Origin: Candidatus Caribbeanibacter nitroreducens | GTDB lineage: Bacteria; Gemmatimonadota; Gemmatimonadetes; Palauibacterales; Palauibacteraceae | Assembly (NCBI GenBank): GCA_947581645.1 | Contig: CANPVF010000121.1 | Location: forward strand, 1 to 35,177 | DNA length: 35,177 nucleotides | Direction of reading: 5' to 3' | Shown here: one piece after another, positions 14,812-22,316 of the stretch | How positions within the stretch are numbered: position 1 is the first letter of the stretch | How the letters are laid out: the number at the start of each line of letters is the position of its first letter | Made by a program: the position numbers and the translations under genes | Notes under the pieces: generated by a model | Databases searched by the model: none | What the model was told of the DNA's origin: nothing | The model's input: the letters and a program-made list of their open reading frames with translations, nothing else

Positions 14812-15951
14812 TCAGTAGGAGCGGGGCATGCCGAGCACGTGCTGCCCCACGTAGCTCAGCACCAGGTTGTTCGAGACGGGGGCCACGAGGTAGAGGCGCG
14901 CCTCGCGGAACTTGCGCTCCAGGCCGTACTCCGTGGCCATGCCGTACCCTCCGAACGTGTCCATGGCCGCGTTCGCCGCCTCCCAGGCAGCCTCCGACGC
15001 CAGGTACTTGCAGCTGTTGGCCTCCTCCGCGCAGGGTCGGTCGGCGTCGAAGAGGTCCGCGGCCCGGTCCCGCATCACGGCGGCCGCGCGGACCTTCATG
15101 TACGCCTCCGCCACCGGGAACTGCACGCCCTGGTTGGAGCCGATCGGGGCGCCGAAGACCTCCCGCTCCGACGCGTAGTCCGAGGCCCGATCGACGAAGT
15201 AGAGGCCGTCACCGACGGACTCGGAGGCGAGCAGGATCCGCTCGGCGTTCATCCCCGACAGGATGTACCGGAACCCCTCGCCCTCCTCCCCGATCCTGTT
15301 CTCCGCCGGCACCTCCAGCCCGTCGAAGTGGAGCTCGTTCGTCTCGTGGTTGATCATCGTCTCGATGGGCCGCACCTGCAGCGCGTCTCCGGCACGGCGG
15401 AGGTCGACGACGAAGACGCTGAGTCCGTCCGTCCTCTCCTCCACCTCCTCCAGGGGAGTGGTGCGGGCCAGCAGCACCATGAGGTCCGAGTGCTGGACGC
15501 GGGAGATGAACACCTTGGTGCCGCGGAGCACGTAGACGTCGCCGCGGCGCTCGGCCCTGGTCTGGATCCGGGTGGTGTCGGAGCCCGCGTCCGGCTCGGT
15601 GACGGCGAAGGACTGGAGGCGCAGATCGCCGCGGGCCACCTGCGGGAGCCATCGCTCCTTCTGCTCCTCGGATCCGTGGCGGAGCACCGTCCCCATGGTG
15701 TACATCTGCGCGTGGCAGGCGGCCGCGTTGCCGCCGGAGCGGTTGATCTCCTCCAGGATGACGCCGCCCTCGGAGACCCCGAGGCCGGCCCCGCCGTACT
15801 CCTCGGGGATCATGCACGCCAGGTACCCGGCGTCCGTCAGCTCCTGTACGAAATCCGCGGGATACGCGCCGCGGCGGTCCAGCTCCCGCCAGTACTCGTC
15901 GGGATACCGGTCGCACAGGTCACGGACGGCGTCGCGGAGCCGATCTTCCAT
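14812..15951 (-). CDS. Acyl-CoA dehydrogenase family flavoprotein, lacking the usual C-terminal Glu
   Basis: FAD-dependent alpha,beta-desaturase of an acyl-CoA, 379 residues, normal family length. Visible motifs are MIPEEYGGAGLG, SFAVTEPDAGSDTTRIQTRAERRGDVYVLRGTKVFIS, ETNELHFDGLEVPAENRIGEEGEGFRYILSGMNAERIL, FGAPIGSNQGVQFPVAEAY and DTFGGYGMATEYGLERKFREARL. The C-terminal EGT that holds the catalytic Glu in most members reads VAP here. Instead Glu237 in NAERILL aligns by eye with the catalytic Glu of isovaleryl-CoA dehydrogenase. The frame can start at TTG 15960, but ATG 15951 is better. First gene of the dehydrogenase, lyase, hydratase operon. In that context a methylsuccinyl-CoA or similar branched C5 substrate is a reasonable guess. 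It is much shorter than classical methylsuccinyl-CoA dehydrogenase, so it would be a different lineage. Confidence 0.9.
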   Translation of the reverse strand: MEDRLRDAVRDLCDRYPDEYWRELDRRGAYPADFVQELTDAGYLACMIPEEYGGAGLGVSEGGVILEEINRSGGNAAACHAQMYTMGTVLRHGSEEQKERWLPQVARGDLRLQSFAVTEPDAGSDTTRIQTRAERRGDVYVLRGTKVFISRVQHSDLMVLLARTTPLEEVEERTDGLSVFVVDLRRAGDALQVRPIETMINHETNELHFDGLEVPAENRIGEEGEGFRYILSGMNAERILLASESVGDGLYFVDRASDYASEREVFGAPIGSNQGVQFPVAEAYMKVRAAAVMRDRAADLFDADRPCAEEANSCKYLASEAAWEAANAAMDTFGGYGMATEYGLERKFREARLYLVAPVSNNLVLSYVGQHVLGMPRSY

Positions 15952-15991
15952 GGAGCCCAACGTCGGGGCGAGGCGGCGGGCCCGAAAGGAG

Positions 15992-16011
15992 GGACGCTCC
16001 GACGGGCGTCC
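15992..16011 (-). terminator. Small hairpin between the membrane-protein gene and the acyl-CoA dehydrogenase operon
   Basis: GGACGC / GCGTCC, a 6-bp stem with an 8-nt loop, 17 nt after the stop at 16028 on the minus strand. It may end the upstream transcript and separate it from the dehydrogenase operon. There is no T-tract and the stem is short. Confidence 0.25.
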
Positions 16012-16027
16012 GGCGCCGGGCCCGTGA

Positions 16028-16585
16028 TCAGGCGGGCCACAGCCAGCCGAAGACGCCGGCCGTCAGCAGGCCGTAGAGCAGGGCGTCGAAGACCATCTTG
16101 AGCGAGAAGCCCCAGGGCCGTCCGAACCAGATGGCATCACCCACGTAGGCCAGCCCGTACGCCGCCCAGGCCACCGTGCCGGTGATCTGGAAGACGTCCA
16201 GGTACTCCGCCCCGGCGGGCAGGGTCTGGGCGGCGACGTAGGCCGTGAGCAGCCCGACACCCGCGGAGTAGAGAAACCATCCGACGAACTGGCGCGTCAT
16301 GTCCGGCGGGCCGTCCATGACCGTGATCACGGCCACCGGCCCCTCCTCGAACTTCCGCTGGATCTCCTCCGACCCGTAGGCCTCGCGGTCCGGGGCGTAC
16401 GGGACGTGGTACTGTCCCGGCGTCAGGTCGGGTGAGGCCAGGGCGTCGCGGACCGCCTCCTCGTCGGGGAGTCCGCCGAAGTCGTCCCGGTGGTACGGGA
16501 GGAACATCCAGACGACGGAACTGGCGACGAAGACGGCGACGGCGGAGAGCAGGATCGGGAGCCACAGGGAGCCGAGCGATACCAC
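16028..16585 (-). CDS. Conserved four-TM membrane protein of unknown function
   Basis: Protein of 185 residues. One TM helix is at the N-terminus (about 6-27, LWLPILLSAVAVFVASSVVWMF). A soluble segment follows with YHRDDFGGLPDEEAVRDAL, LTPGQYHVPYAP and KFEEGPVAVITVM. Three more TM helices lie near 97-120, 130-150 and 162-183, with DAIWFGRPWGFSLKMVFDALLYGLLTAGVFGWLWP at the end. This arrangement, including the 'YHRxDxxxLPxExAV' and 'PGxYxxP' signatures, matches a widespread uncharacterised family that I know only as hypothetical proteins. A TTG at 16591 is possible, but AAGGAG lies 6 nt before the GTG at 16585, which decides the start. It is divergent from the ABC transporter gene at 16807. 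The 221-bp gap between them shows no gene and no convincing promoter. Confidence 0.8.
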   Translation of the reverse strand: MVSLGSLWLPILLSAVAVFVASSVVWMFLPYHRDDFGGLPDEEAVRDALASPDLTPGQYHVPYAPDREAYGSEEIQRKFEEGPVAVITVMDGPPDMTRQFVGWFLYSAGVGLLTAYVAAQTLPAGAEYLDVFQITGTVAWAAYGLAYVGDAIWFGRPWGFSLKMVFDALLYGLLTAGVFGWLWPA

Positions 16586-16806
16586 GGGCAACTCCTTGTC
16601 GGAGGAAGTGGCGTCGTGCGTCGTTCCGCGAGCGTCGGTACCGTGCCGCAGCAGGGAGGCAAGATCGCGGATCCCGCCGTCCGGCGCGAGAGAGCACAGG
16701 CCCGGCGTGGCCCGTCCGCTGCTGAAACTCGCAGGAGGCCGGCCTCGTGGTGTGGGCCTGGGGACGGAGAGCTCCGCGTCACGCGAACGATTCGGGAGGG
16801 ACGAGG

Positions 16807-17730
16807 ATGGCGGTCATCGAGACCCGGGACCTGACCAAGCGGTACGGCGACACGCTGGCCGTGGACGACCTGAGCATCCGGGTGGAAGAGGGGCAGGTCT
16901 TCGGATTCCTGGGCCCCAACGGAAGCGGGAAGACCACGACCATCGGCATGCTCCTGGGCATCCTCACGCCCACGTCGGGGACCTTCAGCCTCCTGGGCGG
17001 CGAGGGCCGACGGGAGCTGGTGGAGGCGCGCCAGCGCGTCGGAGCCACGCTGGAGCAACCCAACTTCTACCCGTACCTGACCGGCCGTCAGAATCTGCGT
17101 CTGGTGGCACGGGTGAAGGGCGTCGGCGAGGAGGCGGTGGCCCGCTCGCTCGAGCGGGTGGGGCTCGCCGCCCGGGCCGGGGACAGGTTCAAGGAGTATT
17201 CCCTGGGGATGAAGCAGCGCCTGGCCCTGGCCGGGACCCTCCTGTCCGACCCCGAGCTCCTGATCCTGGACGAGCCCACCAACGGCCTGGACCCGGAGGG
17301 CATGCGGGAGATCCGACGCCTCGTTCGCCGGCTGGGCGAGGACGGTACCACGATCTTCCTCTCCAGCCACCTGCTGTGGGAGGTGGAGCGGGTCTGCACG
17401 CACGTGGCCATCCTCCGGGAGGGACGGGTGGTGCTGGAGTCCGCCGTGGACGAGCTCACCGCCGGCGCCGCCCGGGTGGCCGTGTCGGCGCCGGACGCGG
17501 AAGCGCTCGAGGCGGGGATCGACGCCCATCCCGCCGCCCGGGTGGTGGACCGGGAGGGGGCGCTGCTGATCGCCGAGCTGGAGGACGAGGATCCGGCGGC
17601 GCTCAACCGCCACCTGGCGGAGCGGGGGGTCCACGTCTCGCGCCTGGAGCCCCGGAAGAAGAGCCTGGAGGACGTGTTCCACGAAACGACCGGCTCCTCG
17701 GAGGAGCCCGGCATGGAGGAGGTGGCGTGA
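16807..17730 (+). CDS. ABC transporter ATP-binding protein (ABC-2 exporter type)
   Basis: Energises export or membrane extrusion together with the next gene. In 307 residues: Walker A GPNGSGKTT (36-44), Q-loop region VGATLEQPNFYPYLTGRQN, signature SLGMKQR (132-138), Walker B LLILDEPTNGLDP (Asp155, Glu156) and H-loop LSSHLL. The C-terminal 85 residues form an alpha/beta extension ending KKSLEDVFHETT, as in bacitracin/lantibiotic-type (BcrA-like) and gliding/Nos-type ATPases. The SLGMK signature in place of LSGGQ is normal for this group. The ATG at 16807 has GGGAGG 7 nt upstream; residues further up the open frame do not fit. Its TGA shares one base with the permease ATG (TGATG). Substrate unknown. 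Confidence 0.92.
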   Translation: MAVIETRDLTKRYGDTLAVDDLSIRVEEGQVFGFLGPNGSGKTTTIGMLLGILTPTSGTFSLLGGEGRRELVEARQRVGATLEQPNFYPYLTGRQNLRLVARVKGVGEEAVARSLERVGLAARAGDRFKEYSLGMKQRLALAGTLLSDPELLILDEPTNGLDPEGMREIRRLVRRLGEDGTTIFLSSHLLWEVERVCTHVAILREGRVVLESAVDELTAGAARVAVSAPDAEALEAGIDAHPAARVVDREGALLIAELEDEDPAALNRHLAERGVHVSRLEPRKKSLEDVFHETTGSSEEPGMEEVA

Positions 17731-18557
17731 TGGGAGGCATCGCCCTTCGGAACGAGATCTCGAAGATGATCCGGCGGCCGGCGGCGATGGTCACGGTGGG
17801 GTTCATGCTCCTGGTGGCCGGGCTCGACTTCGGACAGTCCTGGTGGCAGGCGAGGGAGAGCGCCGAGGCGAGCTTCGCGCTGCCCGGCGCCTGGCCCGAG
17901 ATCATCACCGGCATGGCCCAGCCCGCGCTCATCTTCGGCTCCGTGCTCCTCATCCTCCTGGTGGCGAGCGAGTTCTCGTGGCGCACGGCCCGCCAGAACG
18001 TGATCGACGGGCTCTCCAAGGAGGCGTGGTTCCGGGGCAAGGCATACCTGGTCGTCGTGCTGGCGGCGCTGTTTCTCCTGCTGCTGGTCGGCACGGGGGG
18101 CGCCTTCGCCGCGGCCGGCACGGACTCGCTCACGTCGGGAGCCCTGGCGCCGGACGCTCAGCAGCTCTCGGCCATGGGCGGCTTCCTCCTGGCGTTCATG
18201 GGATACGGCGGGCTGGCGCTCCTGGTCTCCGTGTCGGTGCGGGGCACGGGGGCGTCGATCGGCGTGTGGTTCCTGTACGTGGCCCTGGGGGAGCGGCTGA
18301 TCCGCACGGGCCTCGGCGCCCTGGGCGGCGCGGCGGCGGACGCCGCGCGGTATCTGCCGGTGCAGGCGTTCAACAGCCTGGTGAGCTACCTGCAGCACGA
18401 CCCGGCGGCCCTGGGCCGCGCCGCCTCGCAGGCCGCGGCCGCCGGCGACCCGCCGCCCCAGGTCTGGGAGTGGGAGGTCCTGCTCCCGGTGACCGTGGGG
18501 TGGGCCGCGCTGTTCTTCGCCGCCGCCTTCGTGGTCCACCGGCGCAGGGACCTGTAG
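17730..18557 (+). CDS. ABC-2 type transporter permease
   Basis: Membrane partner of the ATPase just upstream, 275 residues. About six TM helices are visible: MVTVGFMLLVAGLDFG, ITGMAQPALIFGSVLLILLV, AYLVVVLAALFLLLLVGTGG, MGGFLLAFMGYGGLALLVSVSV, SIGVWFLYVALGERLI and LLPVTVGWAALFFAAAFVV. The loop after the second helix, SEFSWRTARQNVIDGLSKEAWFRGK, is the hallmark of ABC-2 permeases of this type ('SEFxxxTxRQNVIxGxSR'). The start is fixed by the TGATG overlap at 17730. It converges with the NTF2-like gene. The substrate cannot be read from sequence. Confidence 0.88.
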   Translation: MGGIALRNEISKMIRRPAAMVTVGFMLLVAGLDFGQSWWQARESAEASFALPGAWPEIITGMAQPALIFGSVLLILLVASEFSWRTARQNVIDGLSKEAWFRGKAYLVVVLAALFLLLLVGTGGAFAAAGTDSLTSGALAPDAQQLSAMGGFLLAFMGYGGLALLVSVSVRGTGASIGVWFLYVALGERLIRTGLGALGGAAADAARYLPVQAFNSLVSYLQHDPAALGRAASQAAAAGDPPPQVWEWEVLLPVTVGWAALFFAAAFVVHRRRDL

Positions 18558-18580
18558 GCAGCCGACGGACCCGGGGACCG

Positions 18581-19135
18581 TCACCGCCCGCCGGCGGTTC
18601 CCCCCTCTCGGCCGCCCGGCGGACCCTGGCACCCCTGCTCGCGGCTCGTGTCGGCGATGGAGAAGGCGACCCAGCCGCCCTCCAGGCGGACGAGCTGGAA
18701 GGCGTTCACGCCGCAGTGATGGAGCTCGCCGTCCAGGTAGAACGCATACTGCATCCAGGCGGTGGCCAGCCGGCCGTCCCGGCGCACCTCCAGGTCCCAG
18801 ATCTCCTCGTCCAGCTGGCCCGGCTCGGCGCCGCCGATGGACCGGAGCCAGCCCCCGACCCCCGAGACGCTGAGCGCCTGCTCCCCATCTTCCTCGACGG
18901 GGCGCTGCAACCGCGCGTCTGGATGCAGGTAGTTGCGCGCCGCGGCGCTGTCGGCGGAGCGCATGGCGTCGAAGAGGCCCCGGACGGCGGCCTCCGGCGT
19001 GGCGGCACCGGCCGCGTCGGGTTGCTGCGACGGCGCCGGGGCCGGCAGCGCGAGCAGGGCCAGGGCCGCGGCCAGCAGGGCGGCCGGAGCGGCAGAATCG
19101 GAGAGGCGGGGGCGACGGGAATTCTTCTGGTTCAC
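18581..19135 (-). CDS. Secreted NTF2-like (DUF4440-type) protein
   Basis: Exported protein of 184 residues. A signal peptide (about 1-37, Ala/Leu-rich, ending APSQ) precedes a cone-shaped NTF2-like domain. That domain opens with TPEAAVRGLFDAMRSADSAAARNYLHPDARLQRP and ends with WDLEVRRDGRLATAWMQYAFYLDGELHHCGVNAFQLVRLEGGWVAFSIADT. The 'WxxYxFYxDGxxxHCGVxxFxLxRxxxGWxIxxxxDT' pattern is common in exported NTF2-like proteins. These often bind small ligands or are non-enzymatic, and no catalytic pair stands out here. Cys residues in HHCGVN and EQGCQG may pair. The GTG at 19135 has GGGAG 8 nt upstream. It lies 35 bp after the unknown gene 19171-19521 and may be in the same transcript. Confidence 0.82.
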   Translation of the reverse strand: MNQKNSRRPRLSDSAAPAALLAAALALLALPAPAPSQQPDAAGAATPEAAVRGLFDAMRSADSAAARNYLHPDARLQRPVEEDGEQALSVSGVGGWLRSIGGAEPGQLDEEIWDLEVRRDGRLATAWMQYAFYLDGELHHCGVNAFQLVRLEGGWVAFSIADTSREQGCQGPPGGREGGTAGGR

Positions 19136-19170
19136 GGCGGGGCTCCCGGTGGGGGTGAATCGGCGGACGG

Positions 19171-19521
19171 CTACATCCGGCGCAGGTCCCGCTTCGACGG
19201 GGCGACGTCCTCCCGGAAGAAGATGATGGAGCGGCGGGCGCCGCTCGCCGCGTGCACGGTGCGAAAGACGACGCTCCGCGGGTCGCGGTCGGCCAGGTAG
19301 GCGGGCTCCATGATCTCGTCCAGGTCCCGGTCCACGAAGAGCTCGTCCTCCACCCGGACGGCGGTCTGCTCGCGGTCGGCGATGCCGGGGATCTCCAGGT
19401 CGTCCCACTGGCTCACGGAGCTGTACTGCACCGGGGACTCGTCGTAGGTGAGATCCGGCCCCTCCTCGACCCACCGGATCTCCTGCTTCAGCACCCGGAG
19501 GGCGACGTCCGACGGCGGCAT
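19171..19521 (-). CDS. Small protein of unknown function
   Basis: 116 residues, no signal peptide, no TM helix, acidic in the middle (ADREQTAVRVEDELFVDRDLDEIMEPAYLADRD). A beta-rich end follows, SVVFRTVHAASGARRSIIFFREDVAP. I do not recognise the family. The ATG at 19521 has AGGAG 11 nt upstream, slightly far. Gene status rests on frame length and position in a run of minus-strand genes: it is 100 bp after the ABC permease and 35 bp before the NTF2-like gene. The 100 bp before it shows neither a promoter nor a hairpin that I trust. Confidence 0.6.
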   Translation of the reverse strand: MPPSDVALRVLKQEIRWVEEGPDLTYDESPVQYSSVSQWDDLEIPGIADREQTAVRVEDELFVDRDLDEIMEPAYLADRDPRSVVFRTVHAASGARRSIIFFREDVAPSKRDLRRM

Positions 19522-19621
19522 CAGCAGGCTTCTCCTCGGGTCATGTCTCGGCCTCCGCTCTAGCGTCCCCGCGCCGTCTTCATCCCGTCATCCCAGTGCC
19601 CGCCATTCGTCCCCCGGGCCG

Positions 19622-21283
19622 TCATCCCACCGCGCTCATCTGGCGCTGGCGTCCCGGCCACGCCAGGAGCGCCAGCGCCGCCGCGGACAGGGTGAACCAT
19701 CCCGACGCGCCCACCTCCACAGCCTGTCCGGAGACGCCCATGAAGTCCAGGAAGGGCACGCCGTTCACGGGACCGATGTACCAGAGGACGACGTAGAGGG
19801 CCTCGAACGGGCGCGTGCTCCCGCTCCAGGCGCCGAGGCAGAGGGCCAGGGCCGGGACGAAGACGGCTCCGGCGCCCAGGGCCGCCAGGGAGACGAGGTC
19901 GCCAGACAGGAAGAGGGCGACCACCGGGCCGGCGGCGGTCAGGAGGGCCAGGCCCGCGCCGGCGGCCAGCTGCGCCGGGAGCTGCCGGAGCCGCGGGCCC
20001 GGGGCGGAGAAGAGCATCTGCTCCGTGCCGTGCTGTCGCTCGCGGCATCCCAGCGAGGACCAGGCCGAGACGGGCAACAGCCAGGCGGCCAGGAGGACCG
20101 TCTGGGGCGGCGTGCCGGAGGGGAGCAGGAAGGCGGCGACGCTGGCCGCCGCCACCAGGCCGTACCACCACCAGGCGTGGCCCGACACCAGGAGCCGGAG
20201 CTCGCCGCCGGCGGTGCGGAGGAAGGCCCGCACGGCGGAGGCGGCCCGCGGCGACGGGAGCCCCGAGGCGGAGAAGCCTCCGGCAGGCGAGCGAGCGGTG
20301 CCGTCGCCGCGGGCCGTCGTCCCTGCGTCGGCGGCCGCTGTCCCGGTGCTCGCGGCAGCCTCCTCGTCCGGGTCGCCGGCTTCGGCGCCGTTCTCCTCGG
20401 CGTCCTCCTCCCGCGAGCCCGACCGGTCGCCGAACGGGTCGAAGAGGTGGAGGAACAGGGCCGCGAGTCCGGCGAGGCCGGTGCCGGCCGCCACCCAGTA
20501 CAGCCGCCACGCCACGGCCCCGGGCGACCACGATACGCCGGCCCACTCGAAGCGCGTCACGTCGGGTAGGCCGCCCGGGCGGAGCTGGACGGTGAGCCCG
20601 CTGGCCGAGACGTCGGGACGGGCCGCGGCCAGCGCCTCCCGGAGGCTGTCGTGGATGAGCGCGTAGCCCGTGAGGTCCAGCGCGGGAGACCCCGCCACCG
20701 AGGCCCCGATCAGGCCCGACCACACGAAGAAGTACAGCACGTTGCCGGCGGCTCCCCGCAGCCACGGCACGCTGTCGAAGAGCACGGCGAGTCCCGCCAC
20801 CAGCACCAGGGTCGGGGCGGCGATCAGGAGCGTGGGAGCTCCGATCTGCCAGATGGCCGCCGCCGAGACCCCGGACCGCCACCAGGCCATGGCCACCGCC
20901 AGCGCGCCGAGCACCAGGAGCATGGCGCCGAGGACGGCCGTGTTGCTGACGAATTTCGCGGCGGTGTACTGGAGACGGGTCCCTGCAGGTGTGGCGGCGA
21001 GGATCTGCCCGACGCCGGTGCGCTGGTCCCGCTCCACCGAGCCCTTCACCACGTAGAAGCCCACCAGGGAGAGGATGATGCCGGTGGCCTGGGCGACGAG
21101 CATGCCCAGGCGCACGGGCCCGCTGGCCGGGGCGTACTCCCCGATCCGCACCAGCCACCAGCCGGCGTGGACCGTGTAGGCCAGGTACGCCGCCGCGCCC
21201 AGGGTGAGGAGGAAGCTGTACCGGCGGGCCCGTTCCCGGAAGTCGCCCAGGGCCAGGTCGAGGATCGTGCGGAGACGGCTCAT
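19622..21283 (-). CDS. Large ABC transporter permease with an acidic internal linker
   Basis: Membrane partner of the ATPase encoded upstream, 553 residues. The N-terminal half has about six TM segments (YSFLLTLGAAAYLAYTV, VAQATGIILSLVGFYVV, NTAVLGAMLLVLGALAVAM, TLLIAAPTLVLVAGLAVLF, VLYFFVWSGLIGASV, WRLYWVAAGTGLAGLAALFL). A disordered Asp/Glu/Ala/Gly/Thr linker follows (about residues 285-330). The C-terminal half has about six more (WWYGLVAAASVAAFLL, TVLLAAWLLPVSAW, AGLALLTAAGPVVALFL, AALGAGAVFVPALALCLG and others). The motif GSVERDQRTGVGQILAATP is typical of ABC-2 permeases. It looks like two permease modules fused in one chain, so one gene may provide the whole membrane part. Start at 21283 overlaps the ATPase stop (ATGA). 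Confidence 0.83.
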   Translation of the reverse strand: MSRLRTILDLALGDFRERARRYSFLLTLGAAAYLAYTVHAGWWLVRIGEYAPASGPVRLGMLVAQATGIILSLVGFYVVKGSVERDQRTGVGQILAATPAGTRLQYTAAKFVSNTAVLGAMLLVLGALAVAMAWWRSGVSAAAIWQIGAPTLLIAAPTLVLVAGLAVLFDSVPWLRGAAGNVLYFFVWSGLIGASVAGSPALDLTGYALIHDSLREALAAARPDVSASGLTVQLRPGGLPDVTRFEWAGVSWSPGAVAWRLYWVAAGTGLAGLAALFLHLFDPFGDRSGSREEDAEENGAEAGDPDEEAAASTGTAAADAGTTARGDGTARSPAGGFSASGLPSPRAASAVRAFLRTAGGELRLLVSGHAWWWYGLVAAASVAAFLLPSGTPPQTVLLAAWLLPVSAWSSLGCRERQHGTEQMLFSAPGPRLRQLPAQLAAGAGLALLTAAGPVVALFLSGDLVSLAALGAGAVFVPALALCLGAWSGSTRPFEALYVVLWYIGPVNGVPFLDFMGVSGQAVEVGASGWFTLSAAALALLAWPGRQRQMSAVG

Positions 21284-22161
21284 CGGCCCTCTCCTCCGTC
21301 CTCTCTCCCGTCCTGCATGAGCCCCAGGTATGCGTCCTCCAGGCTCGGGTCGACCTGCCGGGCATTCTCCGTCGGCGGCCCGTCGGCCACCAGTCGCACG
21401 TGGGCGCCGTCGGCCCGGTGAGCCGCCGAGGCCACGGGATATCGTGAGCGGAGGTCGGGGAGCCGGTCGGCCGCCACCACGGCCTCCCACACGCGCCCCT
21501 CGACGGCGGCCAGCAGCTCCTCCGGCGGCCCGTCGGCCCGGAGGTGGCCGTCGTCCAGCACCGCGATTCGCTGGGCGGTGGCCTCCACGTCGGAGACGAT
21601 GTGGGTGGAGAGGAGCACGATCCGATCGCCGCCCAGCTCGGAGAGCAGGCTCCGGAACCGGGCCCGCTCCTCCGGGTCCAGGCCCACGGTGGGCTCGTCG
21701 ACGATCAGGAGATCGGGGTCGTTGAGGAGCGCCTGGGCGATCCCCACCCGCTGCCGCATCCCTCCGGAGTAGGTTTCGAGTTTCCGGTCGGCGGCCTCCC
21801 GCAGGTTCACCACCGACAGCAGCTGCTCCAGACGCTCGTCGGCGTCCAACCCCTTGGCCGAAGCCAGGTACCGGAGGAACTCCCGCGCCGTGAGCCTCGG
21901 ATACAGCCCGAACTCCTGTGGCAGGTAGCCCAGGGTGCGCCGGAGGCGGTCGGGGTCGTCCGTCAGCGGGCGCCCCTCCCACAGGACCCGACCCTCGGTG
22001 GGACGGGAGATGGTGGCCAGGATTCGCATCAGGGTCGACTTCCCGGCGCCGTTCGGTCCCAGGAGTCCCACCACGCCGCGGTCGATCTCCAGGGAGACGT
22101 CCCGGAGCGCCCACAGGTCGCCGTAGCGCTTGCTGACGCTCTCGATCTCCAGTCTGCTCAT
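21280..22161 (-). CDS. ABC transporter ATP-binding protein
   Basis: ATPase of 293 residues. Walker A LGPNGAGKST (34-43), Q-loop region LGYLPQEFGLYPRLTAREFL, signature YSGGMRQRV, Walker B LLIVDEPTVGLDP and H-loop LLSTHIV are all present. The C-terminal part (from about 215) is a small alpha/beta extension. The 'YLPQEFGLYP' and 'TYSGGMRQRVGIAQALLNDP' forms are those of ABC-2 exporters of unknown substrate common in Bacteroidota and Gemmatimonadota (memory of family). The ATG at 22161 has only a weak GAGAG before it. Translation of the permease is coupled through an ATGA overlap at 21280-21283. This system and the one at 16807-18557 are separate transporters facing each other. Confidence 0.92.
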   Translation of the reverse strand: MSRLEIESVSKRYGDLWALRDVSLEIDRGVVGLLGPNGAGKSTLMRILATISRPTEGRVLWEGRPLTDDPDRLRRTLGYLPQEFGLYPRLTAREFLRYLASAKGLDADERLEQLLSVVNLREAADRKLETYSGGMRQRVGIAQALLNDPDLLIVDEPTVGLDPEERARFRSLLSELGGDRIVLLSTHIVSDVEATAQRIAVLDDGHLRADGPPEELLAAVEGRVWEAVVAADRLPDLRSRYPVASAAHRADGAHVRLVADGPPTENARQVDPSLEDAYLGLMQDGREDGGEGR

Positions 22162-22270
22162 CTCTCGGGTCCCGGCGCCGGGGTTCGCGGAGTCACGGTC
22201 GGACGGACGTCATCGCAGGGCCGCACTACGCCGCGGAGGAAGGAGGCGTTTCAGCCGGAAGGCGGGCATC

Positions 22271-22292
22271 GGCCGCCGGCGCACCGGCGGCC
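22271..22292 (-). terminator. Strong GC hairpin downstream of the serine hydrolase gene, candidate terminator
   Basis: Perfect 9-bp stem GGCCGCCGG / CCGGCGGCC with a CGCA tetraloop, 24 nt beyond the hydrolase stop on the minus strand and before the ABC operon. No T-tract. The rest of the 155-bp gap holds no gene. Confidence 0.5.
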
Positions 22293-22316
22293 CGCAGGCG
22301 ACCCGTGACGTGCCCG

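Noticed and set aside
11593-15951. A complete 3-hydroxypropionate bicycle or CO2-fixing pathway.
   Set aside because: Only the transferase, hydratase and lyase families plus a dehydrogenase are present. No carboxylase, malonyl-CoA reductase or propionyl-CoA synthase is in the window.
16807-22161. A biosynthetic or bacteriocin export cluster, based on two ABC-2 exporters close together.
   Set aside because: No precursor peptide, modification enzyme or immunity-like gene is seen. The two systems are on opposite strands and look independent.
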